Below are positions 15,101-22,433 of a stretch of 36,444 nucleotides of DNA, in pieces. Position 1 is the stretch's first letter, and the number at the start of each line of letters is the position of its first letter. The stretch is taken from assembly GCA_902790525.1 (NCBI GenBank), contig CADASI010000015.1, forward strand, positions 1-36,444. Reading direction: 5' to 3'. Source of the stretch: an uncultured Eubacteriales bacterium (GTDB taxonomy: Bacteria > Bacillota > Clostridia > Christensenellales > Aristaeellaceae). The notes below the pieces were generated by a model. It had not been told where the DNA came from and searched no databases. It worked only from the letters and a program-made list of their open reading frames with translations. The translations under genes were made by a program, and so were the position numbers.

Positions 15101-16531
15101 ACCGCCACGATCTCCGGCGGCAAGGCGGGCGATACCTTCGCCCTGCCGGTGATCATCTCCTCGACCAACTACGCGGATTCCACGATCACACTGGCCGTGA
15201 CGCTCGTCGACAAGGCCGACGCGGGCGTGACGATCGCCCAGGGCGCGTCCCTGACCGCCACCTACGGCGACGCGCTGAACCTCAGCGCCACCGCCGCCAA
15301 CCCCGACGGCGGCGCATGGACGTGGAGCAGCAGCAATCCGAACATCCCCGTATCCGACACCGGCGCGGTCACCCCCGGGCGCACGGGCAGCGCGGCCATC
15401 ACGGCGCGCTACTCCTCCGACAGCGTCGAGGGCTCCGCCACGCTGGTGCTGACGGTCCGCCCGAGGTCCATCGCCGGCGGGACCCTTTCGCTCAGTCAAA
15501 CCCGCATCGCCTATGACGGCACACAGAAGCGCGTCGACGCCGCCGTGACGCTGGACGGAAAGGCGCTGACCGACGCGGACTACGACCTCACCGGCGACCT
15601 CACCGGCACGGCGGTGAAGCTCTACACCGTCACCGTCACCGGCAAGGGCAACTACGCCGACAGCCTCAGCGCCACCTGGTCCATCGCCGACGTCATGGAC
15701 CCCGCCGCGCTGACCCCGGCCCAGAAGCCCACGGCCAAAAAGTGCCAATACACCGGCGCTGCCCAGGCGCTGCTGACGCCCCCCGCCGCGCGGCCCGCGG
15801 GCTACGCGCAGGTGCTGTACAGCCTGGACGACGGCGCGACCTGGTCGGCCGCCGTCCCCACCGCCACCGCGCCGGGCGACTACGCCATACGGGTCCGGTA
15901 CGTGGGCGACGCGCTGCACATGGATTTCGACGGGGCGCGCATCGTGGCCAGCATACAGCGCGCCGCCAGCGCGCCCGCCGCCGATCCGCCGGCCCCTACC
16001 GGCGGCAGTGCGCCCGCGCCCGCCGTGGAAGCGCCCGCCCCGGAGCCGGCGGTGCTTCCGATCGCCGCGACGGGCAACGTCAAGGCCCCGGCGCAGGTGG
16101 GCAAGACCTATCAGATCAACACCGGCGGCAAGGCGGTCAAGGGCTTCAAATCCTCCAACAAAAAGGTGGCCACCGTGAACGCCGACGGCGTCGTGATCCC
16201 GAAGAAGCCGGGCAAGGTGAAGATCACCTTCAAGGTCGGCAAGAAGAAGCGCACCGTGACCCTCACCGTGACGGACCCCACCATCCCGAAGCGCATCGCG
16301 CTGACGGCCAACGGACCCCTCACCGGCAAGAAGGGCGGGACCGTGCAGCTCATCGCCACGCTCCCCGAGAACACCACCAGCGCCATCAAGTGGACCTCCA
16401 GCAATAAAAAGGTCGCCACCGTGAACGCCAGCGGCGTCGTGACCTTCAAAAAGCCGGGCAAGGCCACCATCACCGCCACCTGTAAGCGGGGCGGGAAGAA
16501 GGCGAAAATGAAGGTCAGGGTGACCAAATAG
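12170..16531 (+). CDS. Large secreted multidomain protein with transglutaminase-like, MBG and Big_2 domains
   Basis: 1453 aa with a Sec signal peptide (ALALLIALLLALPALASA, cleavage near 25). Residues 26-190 are acidic Glu/Ala/Pro repeats. A transglutaminase/protease-like domain (about 400-520) has Cys457 (VCEGYSKAFKYL), His491 (GNHMWNIVH) and Asp507 (YLVDVTNCD). Then come a divergent InlB-type repeat (about 580-650), an Ig-like segment, MBG-type units (ITYGDDP, YDITFVSGALTVNPK), further beta-repeats, and two C-terminal Big_2-type domains (about 1300-1453) with SSNKKVATVNA. The end is very lysine-rich. There is no LPXTG or membrane anchor. The GTG at 12170 follows AGGAGG by 8 nt. It is probably a surface or matrix protein; the substrate of the transglutaminase-like domain is unknown. 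It is monocistronic, with its own promoter and terminator. Confidence 0.85.
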   Translation: MKYTVKRALALLIALLLALPALASAEDVALPAGEAPVEDVPADQDFAETADPVVTEPAAFGEAAEETAWEEAGEAAEPADDVADDAPDDAANDEPAEETADEPVAEANPEPTEETAEEAAEETADEGFDEADDEVIVTAPAEPEVAEAPELELAEETEEADGQVLWESGEELPGEAPLLTAELPSEPEVVSSAWDDGDNDALLDAYVQRMIDDSLGISAPMPLPEAGTVLTGMDSVVYDILKSEVTRVAAGELSSSVFIISEETLRAKGVDLGPWTAESLHVSQVIYNDNGITRITREAMDAISKITVFNLSNVIYALLADCPSELYWYNKTKGIISQKPTGMTVGGRTVGGEYQLYYTTSYSITLSMSVSVDYQASGEYTVNADKVTTAKRALENAAQIVESNQTGSVRDRLTAYKNAICERVTYDHAAINNNAPYGDPWQLIHVFDGDPNTNVVCEGYSKAFKYLFDLSGFDDPYDCLLVVGKMNGGNHMWNIVHMEDGGNYLVDVTNCDVGSVGDPDKLFMVHNGTGSADQGYTFHVGGKDVVYLYNDTIRNTFSDAQLTLSTHAYDAVKSAVSIRDGIEHGTVSASPTEAYAGEIVTLTFTPDKGYEPDPDSLTFSYDDGATQTRAISSNHRFFMPAYPVTVNAAFRLIPATVPTFSAQPQGLSLTYGGAQSAALHVDVNPIDGHELSYQWYVNGTNSATGGTAIDGATAADLTIVDLGMGTKYYYCTVTATRLDNGLTATATTAPTPVSVARASLTVTAKPHAITYGDDPANGGVAFYGFVNDENESALNGTLAYEYSYARYGDVGEYAITPKGLTSNNYDITFVSGALTVNPKTLTVNWSETPLVFNGAPQAPEATLSGIVNGDAVAVAVAGSRTDAGTGYTATASLTGDKAGNYALPANAGMTFSIGKAAARSLGNVALVRTYAATAIEATVAGQMPDNAGALSYAKGTKSTSGSVVIGSWSVDAATGAVTATISGGKAGDTFALPVIISSTNYADSTITLAVTLVDKADAGVTIAQGASLTATYGDALNLSATAANPDGGAWTWSSSNPNIPVSDTGAVTPGRTGSAAITARYSSDSVEGSATLVLTVRPRSIAGGTLSLSQTRIAYDGTQKRVDAAVTLDGKALTDADYDLTGDLTGTAVKLYTVTVTGKGNYADSLSATWSIADVMDPAALTPAQKPTAKKCQYTGAAQALLTPPAARPAGYAQVLYSLDDGATWSAAVPTATAPGDYAIRVRYVGDALHMDFDGARIVASIQRAASAPAADPPAPTGGSAPAPAVEAPAPEPAVLPIAATGNVKAPAQVGKTYQINTGGKAVKGFKSSNKKVATVNADGVVIPKKPGKVKITFKVGKKKRTVTLTVTDPTIPKRIALTANGPLTGKKGGTVQLIATLPENTTSAIKWTSSNKKVATVNASGVVTFKKPGKATITATCKRGGKKAKMKVRVTK

Positions 16532-16563
16532 CGGGCGTCTGAAAGGCATCGCCCACGGCAAAT

Positions 16564-16602
16564 GTTACGCGGTCGATTACACGGCCGCGTAACTTATTTG
16601 TT
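16564..16602 (+). terminator. Rho-independent terminator
   Basis: GTTACGCGG (16564-16572) pairs with CCGCGTAAC (16585-16593), followed by TTATTTGTT. The T-run is imperfect. Confidence 0.7.
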
Positions 16603-16619
16603 AAAAATATGTCATAAAC

Positions 16620-16649
16620 TTGACCCCCTCTCCCGCAATACTTTATAAT
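16620..16649 (+). promoter_or_regulatory. Predicted promoter of the LRR protein
   Basis: TTGACC (16620-16625) and TATAAT (16644-16649) are separated by 18 bp. A start near 16656 rules out translation from the in-frame ATG at 16651. Confidence 0.75.
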
Positions 16650-16683
16650 AATGCTACCTATCATCATAAGGAGGATGGAGAAG

Positions 16684-18690
16684 ATGAAGAACCTGTGGAC
16701 CAAGCTGCTGGCCGCGCTGCTCATTGCGACACTGCTGACCCCCGTGGCGATGATGGAGGAATTTGACGATGCTCCGACCATGGCATCGGAGGAAACCGCG
16801 TCAGACGCCGTCGCAGAACCGGACCGCGAACCCGAAGAAGAGGCATCTGCCGTGACCGACGGAGAAGATTCCGACACAGAACCGACCAACGAATCCGGCG
16901 GAGAAGAAACTACCAGTACCGACGGGGATAATGTCGACAATACTGTCGAAGAAGAAACCAATGAACCCGAGATTGAAATCGTGCTCGTAGCGGTGGATGC
17001 GGTCGTAGCGGAAGCGGAAGACGTCGATCTTTCCATGCTTGAAGCTCAAATTGACGGCATTGAACTCGATCTTGAAACAATAGAGGAAACTTCCAGTATG
17101 GCTACCGATTCGCCTGCGATGCTCCTGGCGGAGGGTGATGTCAGCATTGAAAACAGCTTCGGTGACTCTATCTTTCGACAGTTTATTAAGGATTCAGGTA
17201 TAGACAGCGACGGAAACGGCAGTCTGTCCGATGAGGAACTGGCAAAAGTTGAATCGATTAATGTAAGTGGCCTTGGAATAGAACATCTGATGGGAATAGA
17301 ATTGTTTCCGAATTTGACTACGCTTGATATCAGCGGTTGTACTAATCTGAGTGCTTTGGGTTGCTTCGATCAAAAACTGACTTCTCTTAATGCCAGTGGT
17401 TGTTCTAATTTGACTAGTTTATATTGTTTAAATAATAGACTGACTACACTTGATGTCAGCGGTTGTTCTAGTTTGAAAAATCTACAGTGTTACGACAATC
17501 AACTGACTGCGCTTGATGTCAGCGATTGTTATAATCTGACTGATTTGGGTTGCAATAATAACAAACTAACTACGCTCAATATCAGTGGTTGTTCCAATCT
17601 GACTGGGTTGTACTGTTACGAAAACCAACTGACTACGCTTGATGTCAGCGATTGTTCTAATCTAACTGAGTTGGATTGTAGTGATAATCATATAACTTCG
17701 CTTAATGTTAACAATTTTTCTAATTTGACGTATTTAAATAGTGCAAATAATGAACTGACTGCGCTTGATGTCAGCGGTTGTTCTAATTTGACTGACCTAT
17801 ATTGCTGGAACAATCAAGTGACTACCCTTGATGTCAGTAGTTGTTCAAATCTGACTGAGTTGCAATGTGAAGTAAACCAACTGACTGCGCTCAATGTCAG
17901 TGGTTGTTCTAATCTGACTGAGTTGCGTTGTGATGAAAACCAACTGACTGCGCTCAATGTCAGTGGTTGTTCTAATCTGACTGAGTTGCATTGTGATGAA
18001 AACCAACTGACTGCGCTCAATGTCAGTGGTTGTTCTAATATGACCAGCTTGCATTGTTACAACAATCAACTGACTGCGCTTAATGCCAGTGGTTGCACTG
18101 CTCTGAGTATACTGGTTTGTAGTTACAATCAACTGACTACACTTGATGTCAGCCACTGTACTGGTCTGACCCTTTTGGAATGTTGGAAAAACAAACTGAC
18201 TACGCTTGATGTCAGCCGTTGTACTAAGCTGACTGAATTGTATTGTGATGCAAATGTGCAGATCATAAAAGCTAAACCAACCGACAATACATTGAAGCCT
18301 GCGCAGGACAATCCGTCAGCTACTGTAACCGCCCCCGCCGCCGTCTCCGCGCCTGCCGAGCCCGCGATCACCATCTCCAAGGCTCCGGCCAGTGTCAAGG
18401 CCAAAGCCGCGAAGAAGGGCAAGGTGACGCTGTCCTGGAAGAAGCTCAAGAAGAACAAGAAAAACAAGGCGCTGCTCAAGAAGATCAAGGGCATCGAGGT
18501 ACAGTATTCCACCGACCCGACCTTCGCCACCAACGTCCAGACCAAAAGGCTCGGCAAGAAGAAGACCAAGGTCACCCTCAAGGGCCTCCAGAAAAAGACG
18601 GTCTACTACATCCGTGTCCGCTATATCGACGGCGCGGGCGGCGTGTCCGACTGGAGCGCCACCAGGCAGGTCAAGACGAAGAAGAAGTAA
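16684..18690 (+). CDS. Secreted Cys-ladder leucine-rich-repeat protein with EF-hand-like motif and FN3 domain
   Basis: 668 aa from ATG 16684, 9 nt after AAGGAGG. It has a signal peptide (LWTKLLAALLIATLLTPVA), then an acidic low-complexity region (about 20-140). A calcium-binding EF-hand-like loop at 174-185 reads DSDGNGSLSDEE. Fifteen 21-residue repeats follow (nucleotides 17314-18258), consensus LTTLDVSGCSNLTELYCxxNQ. They resemble the cysteine-ladder repeats of Listeria InlJ. Repeat 7 lacks both cysteines. A linker leads to a lysine-rich FN3-like domain (about 560-668) ending in KTKKK. There is no sortase motif. A ligand-binding surface role is likely; the partner is unknown. The repeat block is much more AT-rich than the flanking signal and FN3 coding. 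Confidence 0.87.
   Translation: MKNLWTKLLAALLIATLLTPVAMMEEFDDAPTMASEETASDAVAEPDREPEEEASAVTDGEDSDTEPTNESGGEETTSTDGDNVDNTVEEETNEPEIEIVLVAVDAVVAEAEDVDLSMLEAQIDGIELDLETIEETSSMATDSPAMLLAEGDVSIENSFGDSIFRQFIKDSGIDSDGNGSLSDEELAKVESINVSGLGIEHLMGIELFPNLTTLDISGCTNLSALGCFDQKLTSLNASGCSNLTSLYCLNNRLTTLDVSGCSSLKNLQCYDNQLTALDVSDCYNLTDLGCNNNKLTTLNISGCSNLTGLYCYENQLTTLDVSDCSNLTELDCSDNHITSLNVNNFSNLTYLNSANNELTALDVSGCSNLTDLYCWNNQVTTLDVSSCSNLTELQCEVNQLTALNVSGCSNLTELRCDENQLTALNVSGCSNLTELHCDENQLTALNVSGCSNMTSLHCYNNQLTALNASGCTALSILVCSYNQLTTLDVSHCTGLTLLECWKNKLTTLDVSRCTKLTELYCDANVQIIKAKPTDNTLKPAQDNPSATVTAPAAVSAPAEPAITISKAPASVKAKAAKKGKVTLSWKKLKKNKKNKALLKKIKGIEVQYSTDPTFATNVQTKRLGKKKTKVTLKGLQKKTVYYIRVRYIDGAGGVSDWSATRQVKTKKK
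17314..18258 (+). repeat. Fifteen 63-bp LRR coding units
   Basis: Tandem 63-bp units encode the 21-aa repeats. Units 9-12 (about 17818-18069) are nearly identical at DNA level, pointing to recent expansion. The block is visibly AT-richer than neighbouring genes. Confidence 0.9.
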
Positions 18691-18704
18691 AGCGCTCTGC
18701 ATCG

Positions 18705-18738
18705 CCGCTCCCCTTTCACCGGGGGAGCGGTTTTCGTT
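18705..18738 (+). terminator. Rho-independent terminator
   Basis: CCGCTCCCC (18705-18713) pairs with GGGGAGCGG, followed by TTTTCGTTT. Confidence 0.85.
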
Positions 18739-18766
18739 TGCATTCTGCGCGGAATTGGTATACAAT
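18738..18766 (+). promoter_or_regulatory. Predicted ltaE promoter
   Basis: TTGCAT (18738-18743) and TACAAT (18761-18766) are 17 bp apart, immediately after the preceding terminator. Confidence 0.6.
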
Positions 18767-18803
18767 GGACCCATCAATGACGAAAACCTAAGGGAGGATA
18801 CAC

Positions 18804-19865
18804 ATGGATCACGAAAAGCTGTTCTTCGCGTCGGACTACATGGAAGGCGCGCATCCCGAGATAATGCGGCGTCTTGCGGAGACAAACCTGGAGAAGTCCG
18901 CGGGCTACGGCACGGACGCCTATTCGGAGGCCGCGCGCTCGAAAATCCGCGCCGCCTGCCGCGCCCCGGAGGCGGAGATCCACTTCCTGGTGGGCGGCAC
19001 GCAGGCCAACGCCACGGTGATCGACGCCATGCTGCGGCCCTGGCAGGGCGTGATCGCCGCCCGCACCGGCCACATCAGCGTGCACGAGGCGGGGGCGATA
19101 GAGTTCGGCGGCCACAAGGTGCTTGAGCTCGAGCCGGAGAACGGCAAGCTCACCGCGGCGCGGGTGCGGCAGTGCTTCGAGGCCTGGCGTGACGACGCCA
19201 ACCGCGACCACATGGTCATGCCGGGGCTTGTATACATCTCCCAGCCCACCGAGTGCGGCACGCTGTACTCCCTCGGGGAGCTTGAGGCATTGAGCGACGC
19301 CTGCCGCGCGGCGGGCATGGGGCTTTACCTGGACGGCGCGCGGCTGGCCTACGCCCTCGCCTGCCCGCAAAACGACGCGACGCTTCCCGACATCGCCCGG
19401 CTGTGCGACGCCTTCTACATCGGCGGTACCAAGTGCGGCGCGCTGTTCGGGGAGGCCGTGGTGTTCCCGAGGCCCGGCATCGCGCCTCACTTCTTCACCA
19501 TCGTCAAGCAGCACGGGGCGCTGCTGGCCAAGGGGCGCATCGCGGGCGTACAGTTCGACGCGCTGTTCACCGACGATCTCTACGGCGAGATCGGCCGCAC
19601 GGCCATCGGGGCGGCGGACCGCATCCGCGCAGCGCTTTTGAAGATGGGCTATGCCCTCGCCTTCGACAGCCCGACCAACCAAATTTTCCTGTTGTTGGAT
19701 AAAGAAAGGGCCGCCGCCCTCTCCGAGAAGCTCGAAATGAGCTTCTGGGAGCATACGGACGACGGCCGCGTGATCATGCGCATCGCCACCAGTTGGGCGA
19801 CGACGCGGGAGGATGTGGATAAGTTGATAGACTTGATGAATCAGGAGATAGGAATTAGGAGATAG
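18804..19865 (+). CDS. ltaE: Low-specificity L-threonine aldolase
   Basis: A PLP-dependent fold-type I enzyme cleaving L-threonine/allo-threonine to glycine and acetaldehyde. It is 353 aa. Motifs are the N-terminal FASDYMEGAHPEIM and GYGTDAYSEAA, cofactor region VGGTQANATVID, substrate/cofactor-contacting LDGARLAYAL, and the Schiff-base lysine near residue 210 in IGGTKCGALFGE. The ATG at 18804 follows GGGAGG by 6 nt. The last residues (QEIGIRR) and the TAG stop are encoded by GGAATTAGG-type heptads of the following repeat element, so the natural C-terminus has been replaced or extended. It is probably monocistronic and converges on the DUF4317 gene. Confidence 0.92.
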   Translation: MDHEKLFFASDYMEGAHPEIMRRLAETNLEKSAGYGTDAYSEAARSKIRAACRAPEAEIHFLVGGTQANATVIDAMLRPWQGVIAARTGHISVHEAGAIEFGGHKVLELEPENGKLTAARVRQCFEAWRDDANRDHMVMPGLVYISQPTECGTLYSLGELEALSDACRAAGMGLYLDGARLAYALACPQNDATLPDIARLCDAFYIGGTKCGALFGEAVVFPRPGIAPHFFTIVKQHGALLAKGRIAGVQFDALFTDDLYGEIGRTAIGAADRIRAALLKMGYALAFDSPTNQIFLLLDKERAAALSEKLEMSFWEHTDDGRVIMRIATSWATTREDVDKLIDLMNQEIGIRR

Positions 19866-20011
19866 GAATTAGGAATTCGGAGTGACGGGGTATAGATTTA
19901 GCTGTAACACGTAGTAGGGGCGATGCCCTCATCGCCCCTCGGATGCCCTCATCGCCCACGGATGCCCGCAGGACTGAATTCCTAATTCCTAATTCCTAAT
20001 TCCTATCTCCT
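19843..20011. repeat. Composite inverted heptad element, locus D
   Basis: The left arm (19843-19878) and right arm (19976-20011) are 36-bp inverted repeats differing at two positions by eye. Both are built from GGAATTA/GGAGATA heptads. The core (19879-19975) contains CGATGCCCTCATCGCCC-type palindromes of the CGTAGGGGCG family. The left arm is inside the end of ltaE, and the right arm ends 4 bp from the stop of the convergent DUF4317 gene. Confidence 0.9.
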
Positions 20012-20014
20012 ACC

Positions 20015-21121
20015 TTAATTTACAGATACCCCGTTGACGGTCACGTCGCCCTCGACGCGGATGACGACGCAGCGCGCGCCGTCGATCTTTTTGATCTCCA
20101 CCAGGTCGCTGCGCCCGGGGTCGACGCTGATCTTCGCCGTTTCGGTCTCGATCTCGAAGCGCTTCTGCTCGGCGATGGCGGCGGCCTCGATGCCCACCGC
20201 GCCGAACTGCTCCAGATACTCGTTTTCAAAGGCCTGCCGCTGGGCTTCGGGCACGTCGCAGGCGGAGAGCAGGCTGGAGATCTCCTTGCGGCTCACCTGT
20301 AGCGGGGCCGCATCCTTTTTACGCTCCGAGAGCTGGGCGGTGAGGTTCTCGTGTATGGCCTGCACCACGTCGAAGGTCAGGCCGCTGTCCAGCGAATCGT
20401 CCAGCACGTCGTAGAAGGTCTGCTTCCGGTCGGCGGCGCTCTCGGGGGTCTGGGCGGCGAACACGCCGTCGATGAAGTCGGCGTGCAGGTTCTCGGCGTC
20501 CTTCGTGTAGTAGAACGCCGCGCCCAGGTCGGCCCCGCCGTCGTCAAAGGCCGGGTACATGAAGCCCAGCGCCGGGGAGGCCACGGCCAGGTCCGGCTCC
20601 ACGGTGTGGAAGTCCCGGTCGTCGTTGAAGAAGGTCAACAGGGGCTTGGTGAGCTTCACCGGGCACACGGACACCATGATGTAGCTGAACACGTTGTCGG
20701 ACAGGTCCGGCGCGTCGGTGTGGATTTCGGCGTTCTTCCGCGGGATGGGGAACACGTCGTGCATCATCAGTATCAGGTAGTTGTCCTCGATCTCAAGGTG
20801 GTCGATGATCGCCCGGCACAGGTCGTTCACGGCGGCCTCGTCCGTCAGCGCCGAGGTCTGCAGCCGCCTGAGCAGCTGGCCGCTGGGGTCGTCGGCGTGG
20901 ACGGGAATGTCGTACTGGTTGCGCCCGGCGGCCCCGCCCAGCGTCTTTTTGAAGGTGGCCAGGTAGTGCTCGGCCTCGGAGGTCGGGAGGGAGAGGGGCG
21001 ACTTGGCGAAGGTGGAGACGATCTCCTTCTTCTCGTTGACGTAGCACCCCCGGATGACGGAAATGTCGTTTTTCTCCGCATTGAAGCGGCGTCGGATCTG
21101 CGCGATATCCCTTCGATTCAT
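20015..21121 (-). CDS. DUF4317 family protein
   Basis: 368 aa, cytoplasmic, recognised by the family's characteristic start MNRRDIAQIRRRFN and the nearby ISVIRGCYVNEKKEIV, followed by FPIPRKNA and GFMYPAFDDGGADL. DUF4317 is common in Clostridia and has no established function. The ATG at 21121 is chosen because family homology begins there and AAAGGA is just upstream. The frame stays open upstream but runs into the neighbouring gene. It lies 31 bp after the diguanylate cyclase gene on the same strand, so co-transcription is likely. The stop is followed almost at once by a heptad array. Confidence 0.9.
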   Translation of the reverse strand: MNRRDIAQIRRRFNAEKNDISVIRGCYVNEKKEIVSTFAKSPLSLPTSEAEHYLATFKKTLGGAAGRNQYDIPVHADDPSGQLLRRLQTSALTDEAAVNDLCRAIIDHLEIEDNYLILMMHDVFPIPRKNAEIHTDAPDLSDNVFSYIMVSVCPVKLTKPLLTFFNDDRDFHTVEPDLAVASPALGFMYPAFDDGGADLGAAFYYTKDAENLHADFIDGVFAAQTPESAADRKQTFYDVLDDSLDSGLTFDVVQAIHENLTAQLSERKKDAAPLQVSRKEISSLLSACDVPEAQRQAFENEYLEQFGAVGIEAAAIAEQKRFEIETETAKISVDPGRSDLVEIKKIDGARCVVIRVEGDVTVNGVSVN

Positions 21122-21152
21122 GTTTTTTCCTTTCAGTCTGCGTTTTTGTGGT

Positions 21153-22229
21153 TTATATGACAACCTGGTCACGCCCGTGGACCTTGCCCATGTAGAGCTT
21201 GCGGTCCGCGCGGTCCAGTATCGCCTCGGTGGTGGACCTGAAATCGTACTCCTCCACGCCGATGGTGATGGTGATGGAATAGTCGATCTCGCCAAAGCGC
21301 AGGGGCATCTTGCGCACCGCCGCGTGGACGTCCTGCATCACCGCCCCGGCCTGGTCCAGGTTCAGCCCCGGCAGGAAGAAGCAGAACTCCTCGCCGCCCC
21401 AGCGGCACACGGTGTACTTGCCCGCGGACTGCTCCAGGAACAGCCGGGAGAGCTCCTTGAGCGTGTAGTCGCCGCAGTTGTGGCCGTAGGTGTCGTTGAC
21501 CTTCTTGAAGAAGTCGATGTCCGCGATGGCGATGCCGAACTGCTCGTCCGGGTTGTTGCGGCGGTAGACCTCGATCACGTCCAGCAGGGCGCGGCGGTTC
21601 GGCAGGCCCGTCAGGGGATCGGTGCCGGCCTCCTTGTGCAGCTCCTGGTTGTTGATGGTCAAGAGCCGCTCGCTGGCCTGTATGCTGGAGCTGAACAGCA
21701 CGTAGTTGACGGCCAGGATCAACAGCGGCACCACGCTGTTGACGACCTGGAAGATGAGGTTGACCGGGTGCTCCAGCGTCCCCAGGACCGGGTGCCTGAG
21801 CGTGTAGGCGAACAGCGCCACCCGGAAGACCACCAGCGCCAGGAAGTAGCCGATCTTGCCCAGCGGCGGCTCATAGATGTTGAAGAAGGCCAGCGAGAGT
21901 ATCGGCGCCAGTATGTTCGGGCTGCCGACGCCCCAGCCGTACCGGTGCACAAACCATGCCAGCCACACCCAGATGATCGCGGCATACAGCAAGAGGTTCA
22001 GCCGCGGGCCGAGGCGGTCGATGCACAGCAGGCAGGCGACCGTCGCCGCCAGCACGACGGCGGGCAGCCACAGCCATTGTCCGGCGGCAAAGCGCAGCAG
22101 CACCACGCTCACCAGAAAGTAGGCGGCGAGTATCACTTCGCTGATGAACAGCGCCCTGCGGTAGTATGCGGGCATGGTCTTGCCCGATTTGGGGACCTCC
22201 TGATGGAGGAATTCATGCAGAAAATTCAT
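21153..22229 (-). CDS. Membrane diguanylate cyclase (GGDEF)
   Basis: About 358 aa. The N-terminal half has roughly six hydrophobic segments (for example AYFLVSVVLLRF, LYAAIIWVWLAWF, VVPLLILAVNYVLF). The C-terminal GGDEF domain shows DPLTGLPNRRAL, DIDFFKKVNDTYGHNCGD and an intact GGEEF active site, so c-di-GMP synthesis is expected. The inhibitory I-site (RxxD just upstream of GGEEF) is absent: the aligned residues read AGKY. The membrane part resembles a sensor module without a recognised ligand domain. The start at 22229 has GGGG 8 nt upstream; an in-frame ATG at 22253 has no visible ribosome site. It is followed by the DUF4317 gene. No matching c-di-GMP phosphodiesterase is in the window. 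Confidence 0.88.
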   Translation of the reverse strand: MNFLHEFLHQEVPKSGKTMPAYYRRALFISEVILAAYFLVSVVLLRFAAGQWLWLPAVVLAATVACLLCIDRLGPRLNLLLYAAIIWVWLAWFVHRYGWGVGSPNILAPILSLAFFNIYEPPLGKIGYFLALVVFRVALFAYTLRHPVLGTLEHPVNLIFQVVNSVVPLLILAVNYVLFSSSIQASERLLTINNQELHKEAGTDPLTGLPNRRALLDVIEVYRRNNPDEQFGIAIADIDFFKKVNDTYGHNCGDYTLKELSRLFLEQSAGKYTVCRWGGEEFCFFLPGLNLDQAGAVMQDVHAAVRKMPLRFGEIDYSITITIGVEEYDFRSTTEAILDRADRKLYMGKVHGRDQVVI

Positions 22230-22323
22230 GGTGTCAGCCCCAGCCCTCAGCATATATCATCGCGCCAATATCCGCCGAACGCGCGATATGGCGCAGTCAT
22301 CCAATGTAAAACCTTCCGATAAC

Positions 22324-22352
22324 ATTCTACCATAGATTCCCGCCGCGGGCAA
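22324..22352 (-). promoter_or_regulatory. Predicted promoter of the diguanylate cyclase gene
   Basis: On the minus strand TTGCCC (22352-22347) and TAGAAT (22329-22324) are 17 bp apart, with TGG just before the -10. It is back-to-back with the HAD gene promoter. Confidence 0.55.
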
Positions 22353-22368
22353 CCCCCAAATCTCCCCC

Positions 22369-22397
22369 TTGCCTCATTTTGCCGTCCCTGCTATAAT
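22369..22397 (+). promoter_or_regulatory. Predicted promoter of the HAD gene
   Basis: TTGCCT (22369-22374) and TATAAT (22392-22397) are 17 bp apart, with an extended TG at 22389-22390. Confidence 0.75.
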
Positions 22398-22433
22398 GGG
22401 GACAGACCAGTCTACCGGGAGGGGAGAAGCGTT

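Noticed and set aside
12743-16561. Minus-strand 1272-codon frame opposite the large secreted protein
   Set aside because: Antisense shadow with no recognisable family. The plus strand has a signal peptide, promoter and terminator.
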